64,000 nt of DNA from Hymenobacter mellowenesis (GCF_030581005.1 NZ_JAUQSX010000002.1:186001-250000); one strand, 5' to 3'; shown: positions 23,381-34,806, numbered from the stretch's first letter. The notes: generated by a model not told the origin, from the letters alone. Numbers and translations: made by a program.

Positions 23381-24760
23381 CTATGAAGACGGCATGAAAC
23401 CGGCCGTCGGGCTCGCATTCGGCCCAAAATCCAGCACGAAGGCCGTGCCCTGGCCCACCACCGATTCGGCCCGCAGCGTGGCGCCGTGGAAGCCGGCAAT
23501 GGTCTGGGCAATGGGCAGGCCCAGGCCGTAGCCCTCCGGCGAGCCCGGCGCGTTGGAATTGAAGCGCCGGAACCGGTCGAACAGGTACGGAATGTTTTCG
23601 GCCGCAATGCCCGGGCCCGTGTCTTCCACCCGCAGCGTGTAGCTGCCGCCGGGCGCCGGCCGGCCCAGCACCCGGATGCGGCCGCCCTCGTGGTTGTATT
23701 TGATGGCGTTCGAGAGCAGGTTGCGCAGCAGCGTGTGCATCAGGCTGGCGTTGGCGTGGGGGCGCACGTCGGGCCCGGTCAGGTCCACTTCCAGGTCAAT
23801 ATCGCGCTGCTGGCGGCGGTCGTCGAGCTCTTCGGCCACGTCGGCCACCACTTCCGAGAGGCGCACCGATTCTTCGCGCAGGTACTGCTCGTTTTCGATG
23901 TTGGCGATGAGCAGCAGGGTCCGCACGGTATTGCGCAGGCGGTGCAGGGTCCGCTGCGATTCTACAATCTGCTGGGCGTGGGCTTCGGGCAGGGTAGGGT
24001 CCTGCAGCATGTTCTCGAAGCGCGACTGCAGGATGCTGACGGGCGTGAGCAGCTCGTGGCTCACGTTGCTCATAAACTCCCGTTCCTTGGCAAAGGCCGA
24101 CTGCACCTGCCGCATCAGCGAATTCAGCCGGTCATCGAGCCGTCGGAAGTCGGTGGTCTGCGTATCAATTACTTCAAAATTAAAGTCCGACGGCTGCCGG
24201 ATGCCGCGCAGCTTGCGCACAATCAGCTCGCGCAGCGGCCCCAGCAGGTAGTGCGCCACCGCCGCGTCGCTCACCACCGTGAGCAGCGAGGCCGCCACCA
24301 GCACCCACAGCGCCAGCTGGCGCAGCGTAGCCGTGAGCAGCTCCACGGTTTCCAGCGACGAGCCTATTTCCAACCGGAAAGCGCGCTGGTGCAGCCCACC
24401 CGCCGGCAGCGCGAAACTCAGAATCCGGAAGTCCTCCACCTGCTGGTCGACCTGCCGGGGCTCCTCAAAAATGCGCTCCGGTGGCAGCGGCGCACCTTCG
24501 GGCAGGGGCGTAAGGGTGATGTATTCCTGCTTAAAAATGTTGTAGTCGGCGTAGGTTTCGGCCCGCTCGCCGCGCTCAAACGCCTGCAGGCCGTCGCGGG
24601 CAATGAGCGTTTGCACCAGCCGCTTCTTCTCACGCAGGTGCGAATCGGTGTGCGCCACGGCCACCTGCTGCACAATGGGCGGAATCACCAGCGCCCCCAG
24701 CAGCACCAGCAGCATCTTCGAAACGGCGTTGGAAATGGCAAGTTTGGCTTCGAGGCGCAT
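23381..24760 (-). CDS. Sensor histidine kinase (second two-component system)
   Basis: A 459-residue inner-membrane kinase. Helix 1 is MLLVLLGALVIPPIVQQ, the periplasmic loop is ~100 residues, helix 2 is LALWVLVAASLLTVV, then a linker with a coiled-coil look. The H-box is MSNVSHELLTPVSIL with phospho-acceptor His235. The ATPase domain has LLRNLLSNAIKYN, EDTGPGI and GYGLGLPIAQ. The ATG of MRLEAKLAIS is chosen; the 20-codon extension upstream is low in hydrophobic residues and runs toward the hairpin repeat. It follows the response regulator on the same strand. Confidence 0.9.
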   Translation of the reverse strand: MRLEAKLAISNAVSKMLLVLLGALVIPPIVQQVAVAHTDSHLREKKRLVQTLIARDGLQAFERGERAETYADYNIFKQEYITLTPLPEGAPLPPERIFEEPRQVDQQVEDFRILSFALPAGGLHQRAFRLEIGSSLETVELLTATLRQLALWVLVAASLLTVVSDAAVAHYLLGPLRELIVRKLRGIRQPSDFNFEVIDTQTTDFRRLDDRLNSLMRQVQSAFAKEREFMSNVSHELLTPVSILQSRFENMLQDPTLPEAHAQQIVESQRTLHRLRNTVRTLLLIANIENEQYLREESVRLSEVVADVAEELDDRRQQRDIDLEVDLTGPDVRPHANASLMHTLLRNLLSNAIKYNHEGGRIRVLGRPAPGGSYTLRVEDTGPGIAAENIPYLFDRFRRFNSNAPGSPEGYGLGLPIAQTIAGFHGATLRAESVVGQGTAFVLDFGPNASPTAGFMPSS

Positions 24761-24815
24761 GCGGTGGCGGGTTGGTGGGGGGGAGGATTGGTGGGATAGA
24801 CGGACAAAAAAGAAC

Positions 24816-24914
24816 GTCATGCTGAGCGCAGCCGAAACATCTCGCGTGCAATAGTAAATCCTGACGTTTGGATTACTACCACAAGCGAGATGCTTCGGCT
24901 GCGCTCAGCATGAC
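24816..24914. repeat. GTCAT-type hairpin repeat, copy 4 (between regulator and kinase)
   Basis: Outer arms differ at a single position (ACATC left, GATGC right). The inner arms TCGCGTG and CAAGCGA are followed by an inner stem TAGTAAATCC/GGATTACTA. It separates the two genes of a two-component operon, as does copy 2. Confidence 0.9.
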
Positions 24915-24939
24915 GTTCTTTGAATTGAAAGCTGCCTGC

Positions 24940-25620
24940 CTATTCCGCCGCCCGGTACCCGATGCCGCGCACCGTTTCCAGAAAATCGGCCGGGCCGAAC
25001 TGGGCCAGCTTCTTGCGCACGTTTTTGATGTGCACGTCGATGTAGTTCGAGTCGGAATCGTCTTCCAGCACGTTGCCCCACAGGTGCTCGCCCAACTGCA
25101 GACGCGTAAGCACCCGACCGCGGTGCAGCAGCAGGTAGTGCAGCAGGTCGAACTCCTTTTTGGTGAGGGGCACCTCCTGGCTGCCGTGCCGCACGATGCG
25201 GGCGTTGGGGTCCATGCTAAAGCCCTGGCCGAAGCTGATTTCGGGCCGCTTCAGGTTGAACTTGCGGCGCGTGATGGCCTGCATCCGGCTGGTGAGCTCC
25301 AGCAGCGAGAAGGGCTTGGGCAGGTAGTCGTCGGCCCCGAGGTCGAGGCCCCGAATCCGGTCATCGAGCGCGCCGCGGGCGGTGAGGATGATGAAGCTGG
25401 CCTCCTGGTTTTCGTTGAGGCGGGCTTCTTTGAGCAAATCCAGGCCGTCGCCGCCGGGCAGGCCCAGGTCCAGCAGCACGAAGTCGTAGCTGCTCACGTA
25501 CAGTTTTTCGGAGGCTTCGGCGTACGTATAGGCCGAGTCGACCAAATATTGGGCCTGGAGCAGAAACTGGCGCATTTCCTGGTGCAGGCTTTTTTCGTCT
25601 TCGATGAGCAGAACGTGCAT
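24940..25620 (-). CDS. OmpR/PhoB-family response regulator (second two-component system)
   Basis: A 226-residue regulator. Receiver: IEDE acidic pair, phospho-acceptor Asp51 in FVLLDLGLPGGDG, ILTARGA, LPKPFS. Winged helix: LTKKEFDLLHYLLLHRGRVLTR, WGNVLEDDSDSNYIDVHIKNVRKKL, VRGIGYRAAE. Gene order here is regulator first, the reverse of the system at 7315-9592. The target genes are not evident; the divergent phosphatase gene shares the intergenic region. Confidence 0.92.
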   Translation of the reverse strand: MHVLLIEDEKSLHQEMRQFLLQAQYLVDSAYTYAEASEKLYVSSYDFVLLDLGLPGGDGLDLLKEARLNENQEASFIILTARGALDDRIRGLDLGADDYLPKPFSLLELTSRMQAITRRKFNLKRPEISFGQGFSMDPNARIVRHGSQEVPLTKKEFDLLHYLLLHRGRVLTRLQLGEHLWGNVLEDDSDSNYIDVHIKNVRKKLAQFGPADFLETVRGIGYRAAE

Positions 25621-25774
25621 GGGACGGGGTTGGGGGCAATGGTTGAGGTAAGCGGATGCAACTTACGGCACGGCTGCCTGAAGGCCGCATGAAGCCAACA
25701 CGGGCGGCGGTTTCAGGTTTGTGGTGTAATTTGCTGGGGCAACTTCACCGCATTTCGACTTCTTCCTGCTTGTT

Positions 25775-26425
25775 ATGACCACACGCCTATCCCTGTCTAC
25801 ATTCCTTGTCGTGGCGCTGGCTGCCTTGGGCAACCTGTTGACCCCTGGTTCGGCCCTGGCGCAAACCAACGCCTCATCTTCCAAAACCAAGGTCAAGCCC
25901 ATCGTGACCACCGTTTACATCGTGCGCCACGCCGAAAAAGATTCGACCTCCGACGCGGCCGACCCTACGCTCTCGCCCTTGGGCCAGGCGCGCGCCTTGG
26001 CCCTGCGCCAGACGCTGGAGAAGCGCCACCCCAGCGCCCTTTTCACCACCGATACCAAGCGCACCCGCGCCACGCTGGAGCCCCTGGCCGGCGCCCTCAA
26101 GCTGGAGCCGCAGGTGTATGACCCGCGCCGTGGGCGCGACCTCGCCGACCGGGTGCTGAAGGATTACGCCGGCAAATCGGTGGTCATCGTGGGCCATTCC
26201 AACACCATCTTGTCGCTCATTGACGATTTCGGCGCCATTCCGCCCGTCGAGGAAATCGGCGAAAACGAATACGAGTACCTGTTCACGGTGCTCACCGCCG
26301 AGGGCATGCAGCCCATCGTGGAAACCCGCGGCTACGGCGCCGAGCGCAAAACAAAGACCAAGGTGAAAGTGAAATCTGACGCCACTGCCAAGGGCATGAC
26401 GGCCCCGGCTGCGCCACAGAAATAA
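25775..26425 (+). CDS. Exported histidine phosphatase (SixA/phosphoglycerate-mutase-like)
   Basis: A 216-residue exported phosphatase. Signal peptide cut after SALA (residues 1-29). VYIVRHAEKD holds the catalytic His52 that is phosphorylated during turnover; LSPLGQARAL, TDTKRTRATLEPL and VIVGHSNTIL (second His) complete the site. Length and brevity fit SixA-like branch-1 enzymes, but the signal peptide argues for a periplasmic substrate. The C-terminus is Lys/Thr-rich (KTKTKVKVKS). Divergent from the response regulator. Confidence 0.88.
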   Translation: MTTRLSLSTFLVVALAALGNLLTPGSALAQTNASSSKTKVKPIVTTVYIVRHAEKDSTSDAADPTLSPLGQARALALRQTLEKRHPSALFTTDTKRTRATLEPLAGALKLEPQVYDPRRGRDLADRVLKDYAGKSVVIVGHSNTILSLIDDFGAIPPVEEIGENEYEYLFTVLTAEGMQPIVETRGYGAERKTKTKVKVKSDATAKGMTAPAAPQK

Positions 26426-26463
26426 GCCTCGCGGCGCAACTCGGCTGGGGCACAGCGCAGCAT

Positions 26464-26730
26464 TTGCTGCTACTGGTCAGCTTGTCGGGGGTGCCCGTTA
26501 GTGCTACAATGGCCCAGCGGCCCGGTGCATCCAGCGCCGGGCCGCTGTTGCTTGTGGGCAAGCATCGTTTCCGCGGCACCCTGGGCACTGAGCACGTCAC
26601 CGTCGAGCTGTCCATCGGCCAGGAGGGCTACGAAACAGACGCGCCGCTGAGCTGCTGACCCTGCTCAACCCCGATTCGGCGGTGGCCCGCATGCTGCGCG
26701 AGCGGGGCCTGTGGCGGGCCCTGGATTGAC
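26464..26730 (+). pseudogene. Possible decayed gene remnant
   Basis: The ~350 bases between the phosphatase and the M28 gene hold no intact convincing gene. A frame from 26464 gives LLLVSLSGVPVSATMAQRP and GKHRFRGTLGTEHVTVELS, then stops at 26656. From about 26640 the next frame reads RAAELLTLLNPDSAVARM and RERGLWRALD up to a TGA at 26728. The protein-like continuation in a shifted frame suggests a frameshifted remnant, but no family was recognised. Confidence 0.3.
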
Positions 26731-26774
26731 GCCGGCCGGGGCGCATTTAGGTAAAAGTTGCGTTCTTCGTGGTT

Positions 26775-28211
26775 ATGCGCCCATCCTTATCCCTTCTGCT
26801 GGCTGCCGGCCTGCTGCTCACGGCCTCCTCCGGCCAGGCCCAGGTTCGTAGAAAAGCCAAAGCCCCTGCCGCCACACCCGCCGTTGCCCCGGCGGTAGCC
26901 GCCGCGCCCGTGTCGGATTCGGTGGCCCTGCGCAAAATCTTCGACGAAGCCCTGCTGCGCGGCGAGAGCTACGACAACCTGCGCTACCTCACCAACAACA
27001 TTGGCGGGCGGCTTGCGGGCTCGCCGCAGGCCCAGATGGCGGTGGAATGGGGCAAGGCCACCATGGAAAAAGCCGGTTTCGACCGCGTGTACCTGCAGGA
27101 GGTGATGGTGCCGCACTGGGTGCGTGGCGGCCGGGAAAAGGGCGAAATCGTGGGCAATAAGGACAAGGGCATCAAGGTGCCGGTGTGCGCGCTGGGCGGC
27201 TCGGTGAGCACGGGCGGCAAGCTCAAGGCCGGTGTGGTGGAAGTGCATAGCTTCGACGAGCTGCAAAAGCTGCCCGATGCCGCTGTGAAAGGCAAATTCG
27301 TGTTCTTCAACCGCCCTTTCAACGACGCCCTCATCGAGCCCGGCGCGGCCTACGGTGGGGCCGTGGACCAGCGCGCCATGGGAGCTGCCGAAGCGGCCAA
27401 GCGCGGTGCCGTGGGGGCCTTGGTCCGCTCCATGAGCAGCGCCCGCGACGACAACCCCCACACCGGCACCATGCGGCCCGCCACCATTCCTGGCGCCGCC
27501 ATCAGCACAAATGGGGCCGACAAGCTCAGCCAGCTGCTCAAGGCCAACCCCGAGCTGCAGTTTGAGCTGGAAATGGAGTGCGTTACGCTGCCCGATGAAA
27601 AAAGCTACAACGTGGTGGGTGAAATCAAGGGCAGCAAATTCCCGCAGGAAATCATCACCGTGGGCGGCCACCTCGATTCCTGGGACCTCGCCCAGGGCGC
27701 CCACGACGACGGCACCGGCTGCGTGCAAAGCATCGAAGCCCTGCGCCTGCTGCGCGCCGCCGGCTTCAAGCCCGAGCGCACCCTCCGGGCGGTGCTTTTC
27801 ATGAACGAGGAAAACGGCAACCGCGGCGGCACCGAGTACGCCCGCCTGGCCGCCCAGAACCAGGAAACCCACGTCGCGGCCATCGAGTCGGACGGTGGCG
27901 GCTTCACGCCCCGCGGCTTCGGCCTGGAATCCGACGCGGCCACGCTGGCCAAAGTGGCCAAGTGGTCCCTGCTGTTCAAGCCCTACAACGCCGACGACAT
28001 CACGGCCGGCCACGGCGGTACCGACATCGGGCCCCTCAAAGAAGCCGTGCACCCCAAGGCCCTGATTGGCTACAAGTGTGATTCGCAGCGCTACTTCGAC
28101 ATCCACCACACCGCCGCCGACACCTTCGACAAGGTGAACCGCCGCGAGCTGGAGCTGGGCGGCGCCAGCATGGCCTCGCTGATTTATCTGCTGAGCAAGT
28201 ACGGACTGTAA
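26775..28211 (+). CDS. M28 family aminopeptidase, exported
   Basis: A 478-residue zinc peptidase. Signal peptide MRPSLSLLLAAGLLLTASSG; a GTG two codons upstream is possible but less likely. A PA-like domain (residues ~130-250) is inserted before the catalytic core. Zinc-binding motifs are GGHLDSW, AHDDGTGC, FMNEENGNRG (catalytic Glu pair), ESDGGG and DIHHTAADTFD. Acts outside the cytoplasm on peptides. The next gene starts on the base right after this stop codon, so M28, S8 and barrel genes form one operon. Confidence 0.93.
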   Translation: MRPSLSLLLAAGLLLTASSGQAQVRRKAKAPAATPAVAPAVAAAPVSDSVALRKIFDEALLRGESYDNLRYLTNNIGGRLAGSPQAQMAVEWGKATMEKAGFDRVYLQEVMVPHWVRGGREKGEIVGNKDKGIKVPVCALGGSVSTGGKLKAGVVEVHSFDELQKLPDAAVKGKFVFFNRPFNDALIEPGAAYGGAVDQRAMGAAEAAKRGAVGALVRSMSSARDDNPHTGTMRPATIPGAAISTNGADKLSQLLKANPELQFELEMECVTLPDEKSYNVVGEIKGSKFPQEIITVGGHLDSWDLAQGAHDDGTGCVQSIEALRLLRAAGFKPERTLRAVLFMNEENGNRGGTEYARLAAQNQETHVAAIESDGGGFTPRGFGLESDAATLAKVAKWSLLFKPYNADDITAGHGGTDIGPLKEAVHPKALIGYKCDSQRYFDIHHTAADTFDKVNRRELELGGASMASLIYLLSKYGL

Positions 28212-30077
28212 GTGGTTGATATTAAACAGGCGATAGGCGCACAGAAACGCAGGCTGCTGAGCGGCTTGCTGTGCCTGTGGCTGCTGGGGCCGGCCGCCGC
28301 CCAGCCTAATCCGGCCGCGCACCCGGCGGAGCAGCCAACCCGCTACTGGATTACGCTCAGTGATAAAACCGGGGTCGAATTCAACCCCGGACGATACTTC
28401 GCACCGGAGGCCCGGGCCCGCCGGCAGCGCCAGCACCTGCCCGCTTTTGAAGCGTCTGATTTGCCTGTGCGGGCCGATTACGTGGCCGCCATTCGGGCGC
28501 GGGTCGATACCGTGACGCTGGTCAGCCGCTGGTTCAATGCGGTGGCGTGTCGAGCCACGGCGGCCCAGGCGGCGGCGTTGCGGCGCCTGCCGGGCGTGCG
28601 CGCCGTGGCGGCGTGGCCGTACCGGGAGGTACAGGTGGCGGCGCATGCACCTGCTAGTAAAGAGCCACAACCTGACAACGAGCCACGACAGCCACTGCTG
28701 CCGCACAAGCCGCTGTCGCCGAATGATTTCCTGCTGGCGCGCCGCCAGACGGCCCACCTCGACGGTCCCGCGCTGCGCGCCGCCGGTCTGGAAGGGCAGG
28801 GGCTGCGCATTGCCGTGTTCGATGTGGGCTTCAAAGGTCTGCCCACGCACCCGGCTTTTCGGGAGCTGGTGGCGGGCAAGCGCATCGTGGCCATGCATGA
28901 CTTCCTGCGTAATACCGACAACGTCTTTATCGGCGGTAGCCACGGCACCGAGGTAATGGGCTGTCTGGCGGGCCGGCTGCCCGGCGGACCGGGCGATGTG
29001 CCCGGCCCCTGCCTGGGCTTAGCGCCCGCCGCCGAATACCTGCTGGCCCGCACCGAGCAGCTGCACCGGGAGCGGTATGCCGAGGAAGAAGCCTGGCTGG
29101 CCGCCGTGGAATGGGCCGACCGCCTCGGGGCCGACATCATCAACTCCTCGCTGGCCTACACTGAGCAGCGCTACTTTCCGGAGCAGATGGACGGCCGCCA
29201 CAGCCTCATTGCCCGCGCCGCCAACCTGGCCGCCCGCAAGGGCCTGCTGGTGGTGAGTGCCGCTGGCAACGACGGCGACGACGACTGGGTCCGCATCGGC
29301 ACGCCCGCCGATGCCGATTCGGTGCTGGCCATTGGCGGCCTCGACCCCGAAACCGGCCTACACGTCGATTTCAGCTCCTACGGCCCCACCGCCGACCGCC
29401 GGCCCAAGCCCAACCTGGCCGCCTTCGGCATCGTGCTCACCACCACTACGGATGACTACGAGCGACTGGAAGGTACCTCGTTCTCGTCGCCGCTGGTGGC
29501 AGGTTTTGCCGCATGCCTGTGGCAGAAAAACCGGCAGCTCACGGCCATGCAGCTGTTTCAGGCCCTGGAAAAATCGGCCGACCTGTACCCCTATTTCGAT
29601 TACGCGCACGGCTTTGGCAGGCCCCGGCTGGCGCATTTTGCGCTGCCCGCACCAACGGCCGCGCTGGTGCCGACGTTCGATTTTGTGCCCCACGACAGTT
29701 TGGTTGCCGTTGTGATTCGGCCCGAAGCAGCCCTGCGGCCGGCCGAGATGCTGCCCTTGGTGGCCGAGCAAAGCGGCGCCGTGCTGCCCAGCCTCACCCC
29801 GCCGGAAGAAGCCAAACCGGCCAACGACAACTCGGTGCCGCGCGTGGGCCACGAGCAGCCGGTGGCGCCCGGCAGCGCCCCGCTCAACCCGCTGCCCGAG
29901 CCTAACTACCCGGCCTACCTCTACTGGAACCTGGCCGACCACCGGGGCGTGTTGCGCCGCTACGAAGCTCACGCCGTGACGCAGCGCTTGGTGGTGCAGG
30001 TGCCGCGCCGGTTGCTACGCGGCGGCGATGTGTTGCGGGTGCATTTCAAAGGCTATACCGGCACGTATTCGGAATGA
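28212..30077 (+). CDS. S8 family subtilisin-like serine peptidase, exported
   Basis: A 621-residue exported protease. The GTG start directly follows the upstream TAA; the signal peptide reads LLSGLLCLWLLGPAAAQ. A propeptide-like region (to ~170) is followed by the catalytic domain: Asp204 in IAVFDVGF, His244 in GSHGTEVMG, oxyanion Asn353 in SAAGND, Ser423 in EGTSFSSPLVAG. The last ~150 residues form beta-sandwich-like domains; no VYPNP-type sorting signal is visible, so secretion beyond the periplasm is uncertain. The stop overlaps the start of the next gene (ATGA), implying coupling. Confidence 0.93.
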   Translation: MVDIKQAIGAQKRRLLSGLLCLWLLGPAAAQPNPAAHPAEQPTRYWITLSDKTGVEFNPGRYFAPEARARRQRQHLPAFEASDLPVRADYVAAIRARVDTVTLVSRWFNAVACRATAAQAAALRRLPGVRAVAAWPYREVQVAAHAPASKEPQPDNEPRQPLLPHKPLSPNDFLLARRQTAHLDGPALRAAGLEGQGLRIAVFDVGFKGLPTHPAFRELVAGKRIVAMHDFLRNTDNVFIGGSHGTEVMGCLAGRLPGGPGDVPGPCLGLAPAAEYLLARTEQLHRERYAEEEAWLAAVEWADRLGADIINSSLAYTEQRYFPEQMDGRHSLIARAANLAARKGLLVVSAAGNDGDDDWVRIGTPADADSVLAIGGLDPETGLHVDFSSYGPTADRRPKPNLAAFGIVLTTTTDDYERLEGTSFSSPLVAGFAACLWQKNRQLTAMQLFQALEKSADLYPYFDYAHGFGRPRLAHFALPAPTAALVPTFDFVPHDSLVAVVIRPEAALRPAEMLPLVAEQSGAVLPSLTPPEEAKPANDNSVPRVGHEQPVAPGSAPLNPLPEPNYPAYLYWNLADHRGVLRRYEAHAVTQRLVVQVPRRLLRGGDVLRVHFKGYTGTYSE

Positions 30078-30847
30078 AGAAGGACGTCTTGCAATTGATT
30101 TGGGCCGGGGCCAGCCGGCACGCGGGCAGCTCTGAAACCCGGCGTCTGTTTGCCTTGGTGGCTCTGACTTTCCTGGCAGGTGCGCCACTGGTGCAGGCCC
30201 AGCAAGTGCTGGTGCAGGCCAACGTGGCCAACGACACTATCAAAACCACTTTCGGCCCCAACCGGCGCTACTTTGGCCACGCCTATTTTGGCTACGGACT
30301 GTTGGCCGGCCCGGCCGGCCGGGGGGCCGAGGTGCGCACGGGCCTGGCGTCGGCGGAGCTGCGGGGCGGGGGGCGCTTCAAGGTGCGCTTCACCCAAAAC
30401 GTGGCCCTGAACCTGGATTTGGGCTACGCCTTCCAGCATTGTGAACTGGACCAAACCGATTACAAGGTGGTGCCCACGCCCACCCGGCACCGGGCAGAAG
30501 GCCTGAACCTGCACCAGCTGTACTCGGAAGTCAGCCTGCGGCTGAACGCCGGCCGGCGCGGCAACTCCGTGGGCAGCTACCTCGATTTGATAGCCGGCGG
30601 CGGCTGGGTGGCCCGCACTACGCACAGCACCGAAGATGAGCCCGCGCCCGGCATCGGCTCCGTCGAAACAACGGAGGTGGGCCTGCCGTACCTGCGGCGC
30701 TGGACCGGGAACGCGGGCGCCCGGCTGGGCTTCGACCGCTATGCCCTGACGGCCCGCTACCGCCTCACGCCCGCGTTTGGCCCGGCCTACGCAGCTTGGC
30801 CGGAGCTGCCCCGCTGGGCGCTGGGGGTTGAAATCGGTTTGTTCTGA
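30074..30847 (+). CDS. Predicted outer-membrane beta-barrel protein
   Basis: A 257-residue exported protein with signal RLFALVALTFLAGAPLVQAQ after a ~23-residue basic leader. The mature part is made of alternating-hydrophobicity strands with aromatic ends (YFGHAYFGYGLL, ALNLDLGYAFQH, GNAGARLGFDRYALTARYRL) and ends in GVEIGLF with a terminal Phe, as in outer-membrane barrels of about eight strands. Translationally coupled to the S8 peptidase by an ATGA overlap. No named family recognised. Confidence 0.7.
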   Translation: MKKDVLQLIWAGASRHAGSSETRRLFALVALTFLAGAPLVQAQQVLVQANVANDTIKTTFGPNRRYFGHAYFGYGLLAGPAGRGAEVRTGLASAELRGGGRFKVRFTQNVALNLDLGYAFQHCELDQTDYKVVPTPTRHRAEGLNLHQLYSEVSLRLNAGRRGNSVGSYLDLIAGGGWVARTTHSTEDEPAPGIGSVETTEVGLPYLRRWTGNAGARLGFDRYALTARYRLTPAFGPAYAAWPELPRWALGVEIGLF

Positions 30848-30957
30848 TATTGCGGTGAGCGCGGGGTAAACCCAATGGTTTCAGTATTTCGTAAAAATAC
30901 TGCTGCTGGAAGGCACTGCCCACGCTGGCAGATGGCGACAGCCTCCTTATCCTCCCT

Positions 30958-30965
30958 TACCTTCG
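30958..30965 (+). promoter_or_regulatory. Candidate promoter of the lipoprotein gene, -7 box TACCTTCG
   Basis: TACCTTCG (one mismatch from TAnnTTTG), 34 bases before the ATG at 31000. The leader contains a short GCCCGGCC...CGCGCCGGGC stem. Confidence 0.4.
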
Positions 30966-30999
30966 TGCGCCCGGCCACACTCCGCGCCGGGCATTACCC

Positions 31000-31620
31000 A
31001 TGAAAACATTCCCCCTTAAACAAACCGCTGGATGGGTGCTGGCCGCCGGGCTGGCGTTGCAGTTCACTTCGTGCGTGAGCACGGAGCGCGAAGTCAGCAG
31101 TTCGACTGTCGACCCCCGTGCCACTTATACGCCGCCGCCCGCCGGTTCCCGCACCCGCGTGAGCAGCAAAACCGTGCTTAATACGGTGAGCACGGCACAC
31201 ACTTTCTCGGATCCCGCCACCAAGGACAATTTCGTGCTGGAGTTGCGCGGCCCCCGCGTTCTCACGGCCCAGGCCCATCTTATTGTGACCGACAGCAAGG
31301 GCGACACCCTGCGCCACGAGGTGATGCCCGCCCGCGCCCTGCTCAGCGAAAAAGCCCTCAGCGACCCGCAAGCCTCCAGCGTGCGCGACCAGGAAATTGC
31401 CATTCTGCAGGGCATGAACGCCTTTTTTGCCGATGCGCATTTCATGCAGCCCGCCGTGCCGGCCGGCACCGAGCAGCCCGCCGAAATGGACACCAACACC
31501 TGGGCCGCCCTCCGCGCCGACCCCACCGCCGTGGGCTTCGACTACACGGGCGCTGGCGGCGCCGAGCGCCGCATCACCTACGCCCGCAAGCTGCGTAAGG
31601 CGGTTGTTATTAACCAATAA
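31000..31620 (+). CDS. Lipoprotein of unknown function
   Basis: A 206-residue protein with a lipoprotein signal: basic MKTFPLKQ, a hydrophobic core and the lipobox FTSC, so Cys24 or so is the lipidated residue. The mature chain is Thr/Ser-rich at first (VSSSTVDPRATYTPPPAGS) and then mixed alpha/beta, with no recognised domain. No transmembrane helices. Preceded by a promoter-like box and followed at 70 bases by the DUF4920 gene. Confidence 0.7.
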   Translation: MKTFPLKQTAGWVLAAGLALQFTSCVSTEREVSSSTVDPRATYTPPPAGSRTRVSSKTVLNTVSTAHTFSDPATKDNFVLELRGPRVLTAQAHLIVTDSKGDTLRHEVMPARALLSEKALSDPQASSVRDQEIAILQGMNAFFADAHFMQPAVPAGTEQPAEMDTNTWAALRADPTAVGFDYTGAGGAERRITYARKLRKAVVINQ

Positions 31621-31691
31621 CGCACTTCGATTCGGCTTTTGTTAAGTCTGGCCGCAGGTAGTGCTTGCTTCAAAAAAACACCCTTTTCCTC

Positions 31692-32294
31692 ATGAAATTC
31701 CTGATTTCCTTCGCCGTTGTCCTCGTGCTGATACTGGCGTATTTCCGCTTCTTCCCGTCGGCTCCCATCAACCCGGTGCTGCCCGTGCCCCAGGGCCAGG
31801 AGGAAGTGAATGGCCATAACGCCGAGGTGCCCAAGGGCGCCACCGAGGACGAAGAAGCCGGCGAAGAGGGCCACTCCGGTGCCAGCATCGCGCCGGTAGC
31901 CCCGGGCCAGACCTACGGCGCGGCCGTCACGCCCGACGGCGCCCTGCCCATGACGGCCCTGCCCACCGCCCTCGGCACCCGCGACTCGGCCCAGGTGAAG
32001 CTGGTTGGCAAGGCCTCGGCTGTGTGCCAAGCCAAAGGATGCTGGATGACGCTTCCCACCGCCGACGGCAAGGAAATGCGCGTGCGCTTCAAGGATTACG
32101 CATTTTTTGTGCCCAAAGACCTCAGCGGCCACGACGTAGTGGTGAGCGGCTGGGCCCATCGCACCACCACCACCGTGGCCGACCAGCAGCACTACCTGCG
32201 CGATGCCGGCAAGTCGGAAAAGGAGATTGCTGCCATCACCCAGCCCAAAGAAGAAGTGAGTTTTCTGGCCGACGGCGTGCTGGTACAGAACTAA
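31692..32294 (+). CDS. DUF4920 domain protein with N-terminal anchor
   Basis: A 200-residue protein. MKFLISFAVVLVLILAYF is a membrane anchor or signal. A Glu-rich linker (ATEDEEAGEEGH) follows, then the DUF4920 domain with QTYGAAVTPDGALPM, KLVGKASAVCQAKGCWMTL (the conserved CxxxGCWM), MRVRFKDYAFFVPKDLSG and VVSGWAHR. The paired Cys could bind metal or form a disulfide; function is unknown. The start nine codons upstream lacks the clean signal and is rejected. Confidence 0.9.
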   Translation: MKFLISFAVVLVLILAYFRFFPSAPINPVLPVPQGQEEVNGHNAEVPKGATEDEEAGEEGHSGASIAPVAPGQTYGAAVTPDGALPMTALPTALGTRDSAQVKLVGKASAVCQAKGCWMTLPTADGKEMRVRFKDYAFFVPKDLSGHDVVVSGWAHRTTTTVADQQHYLRDAGKSEKEIAAITQPKEEVSFLADGVLVQN

Positions 32295-32323
32295 GCACTG
32301 ACAAGAATTAGAAAAAGTAGAAC

Positions 32324-34549
<2,226 letters not shown>

Positions 34550-34668
34550 GCTTAATTGGGAGCAATTGAAGCCGACTTACCACTTCAATTGCCCTCAAAA
34601 TGACGCATTGACTATTTTATCCCCCTAGTAAGCTTAAATAATACGCCTCATTGGCCGGCGTGCTCGAC

Positions 34669-34676
34669 TACTTTTG
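34669..34676 (+). promoter_or_regulatory. Candidate promoter of the GH43 gene, -7 box TACTTTTG
   Basis: Exact TAnnTTTG match in an AT-richer gap. A TTG lies only 15 bases upstream, closer than usual. If used, the leader would be about 125 bases and contain a perfect stem GGCCGGAG/CTCCGGCC (34721-34754). Confidence 0.35.
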
Positions 34677-34806
34677 GGTTGTTATCGGTGCCTAACAATT
34701 GTGGGATTGGCTAGCGCTGCGGCCGGAGTTTGTCGGTGAGGACAGGCTCCGGCCTTTGTGCTTCATTGGGTTCTGGTTAGGTGTTATTCAACCTTTCAAT
34801 ACAGCC

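Noticed and set aside
26787..28943. 718-residue reading frame antisense to the M28 gene
   Set aside because: Mirror frame produced by strong GC bias at third codon positions; it has no signal, no family motif, an Arg/His/Gln-rich composition and overlaps two clear genes. The same applies to long antisense frames at 15162-16667, 37059-38519, 34819-36063 and 62479-63957.
30881..30901. Hairpin CAGTATTT/AAATACTG after the barrel gene as a terminator
   Set aside because: Perfect 8-base stem but no T-run, so it is left unassigned.
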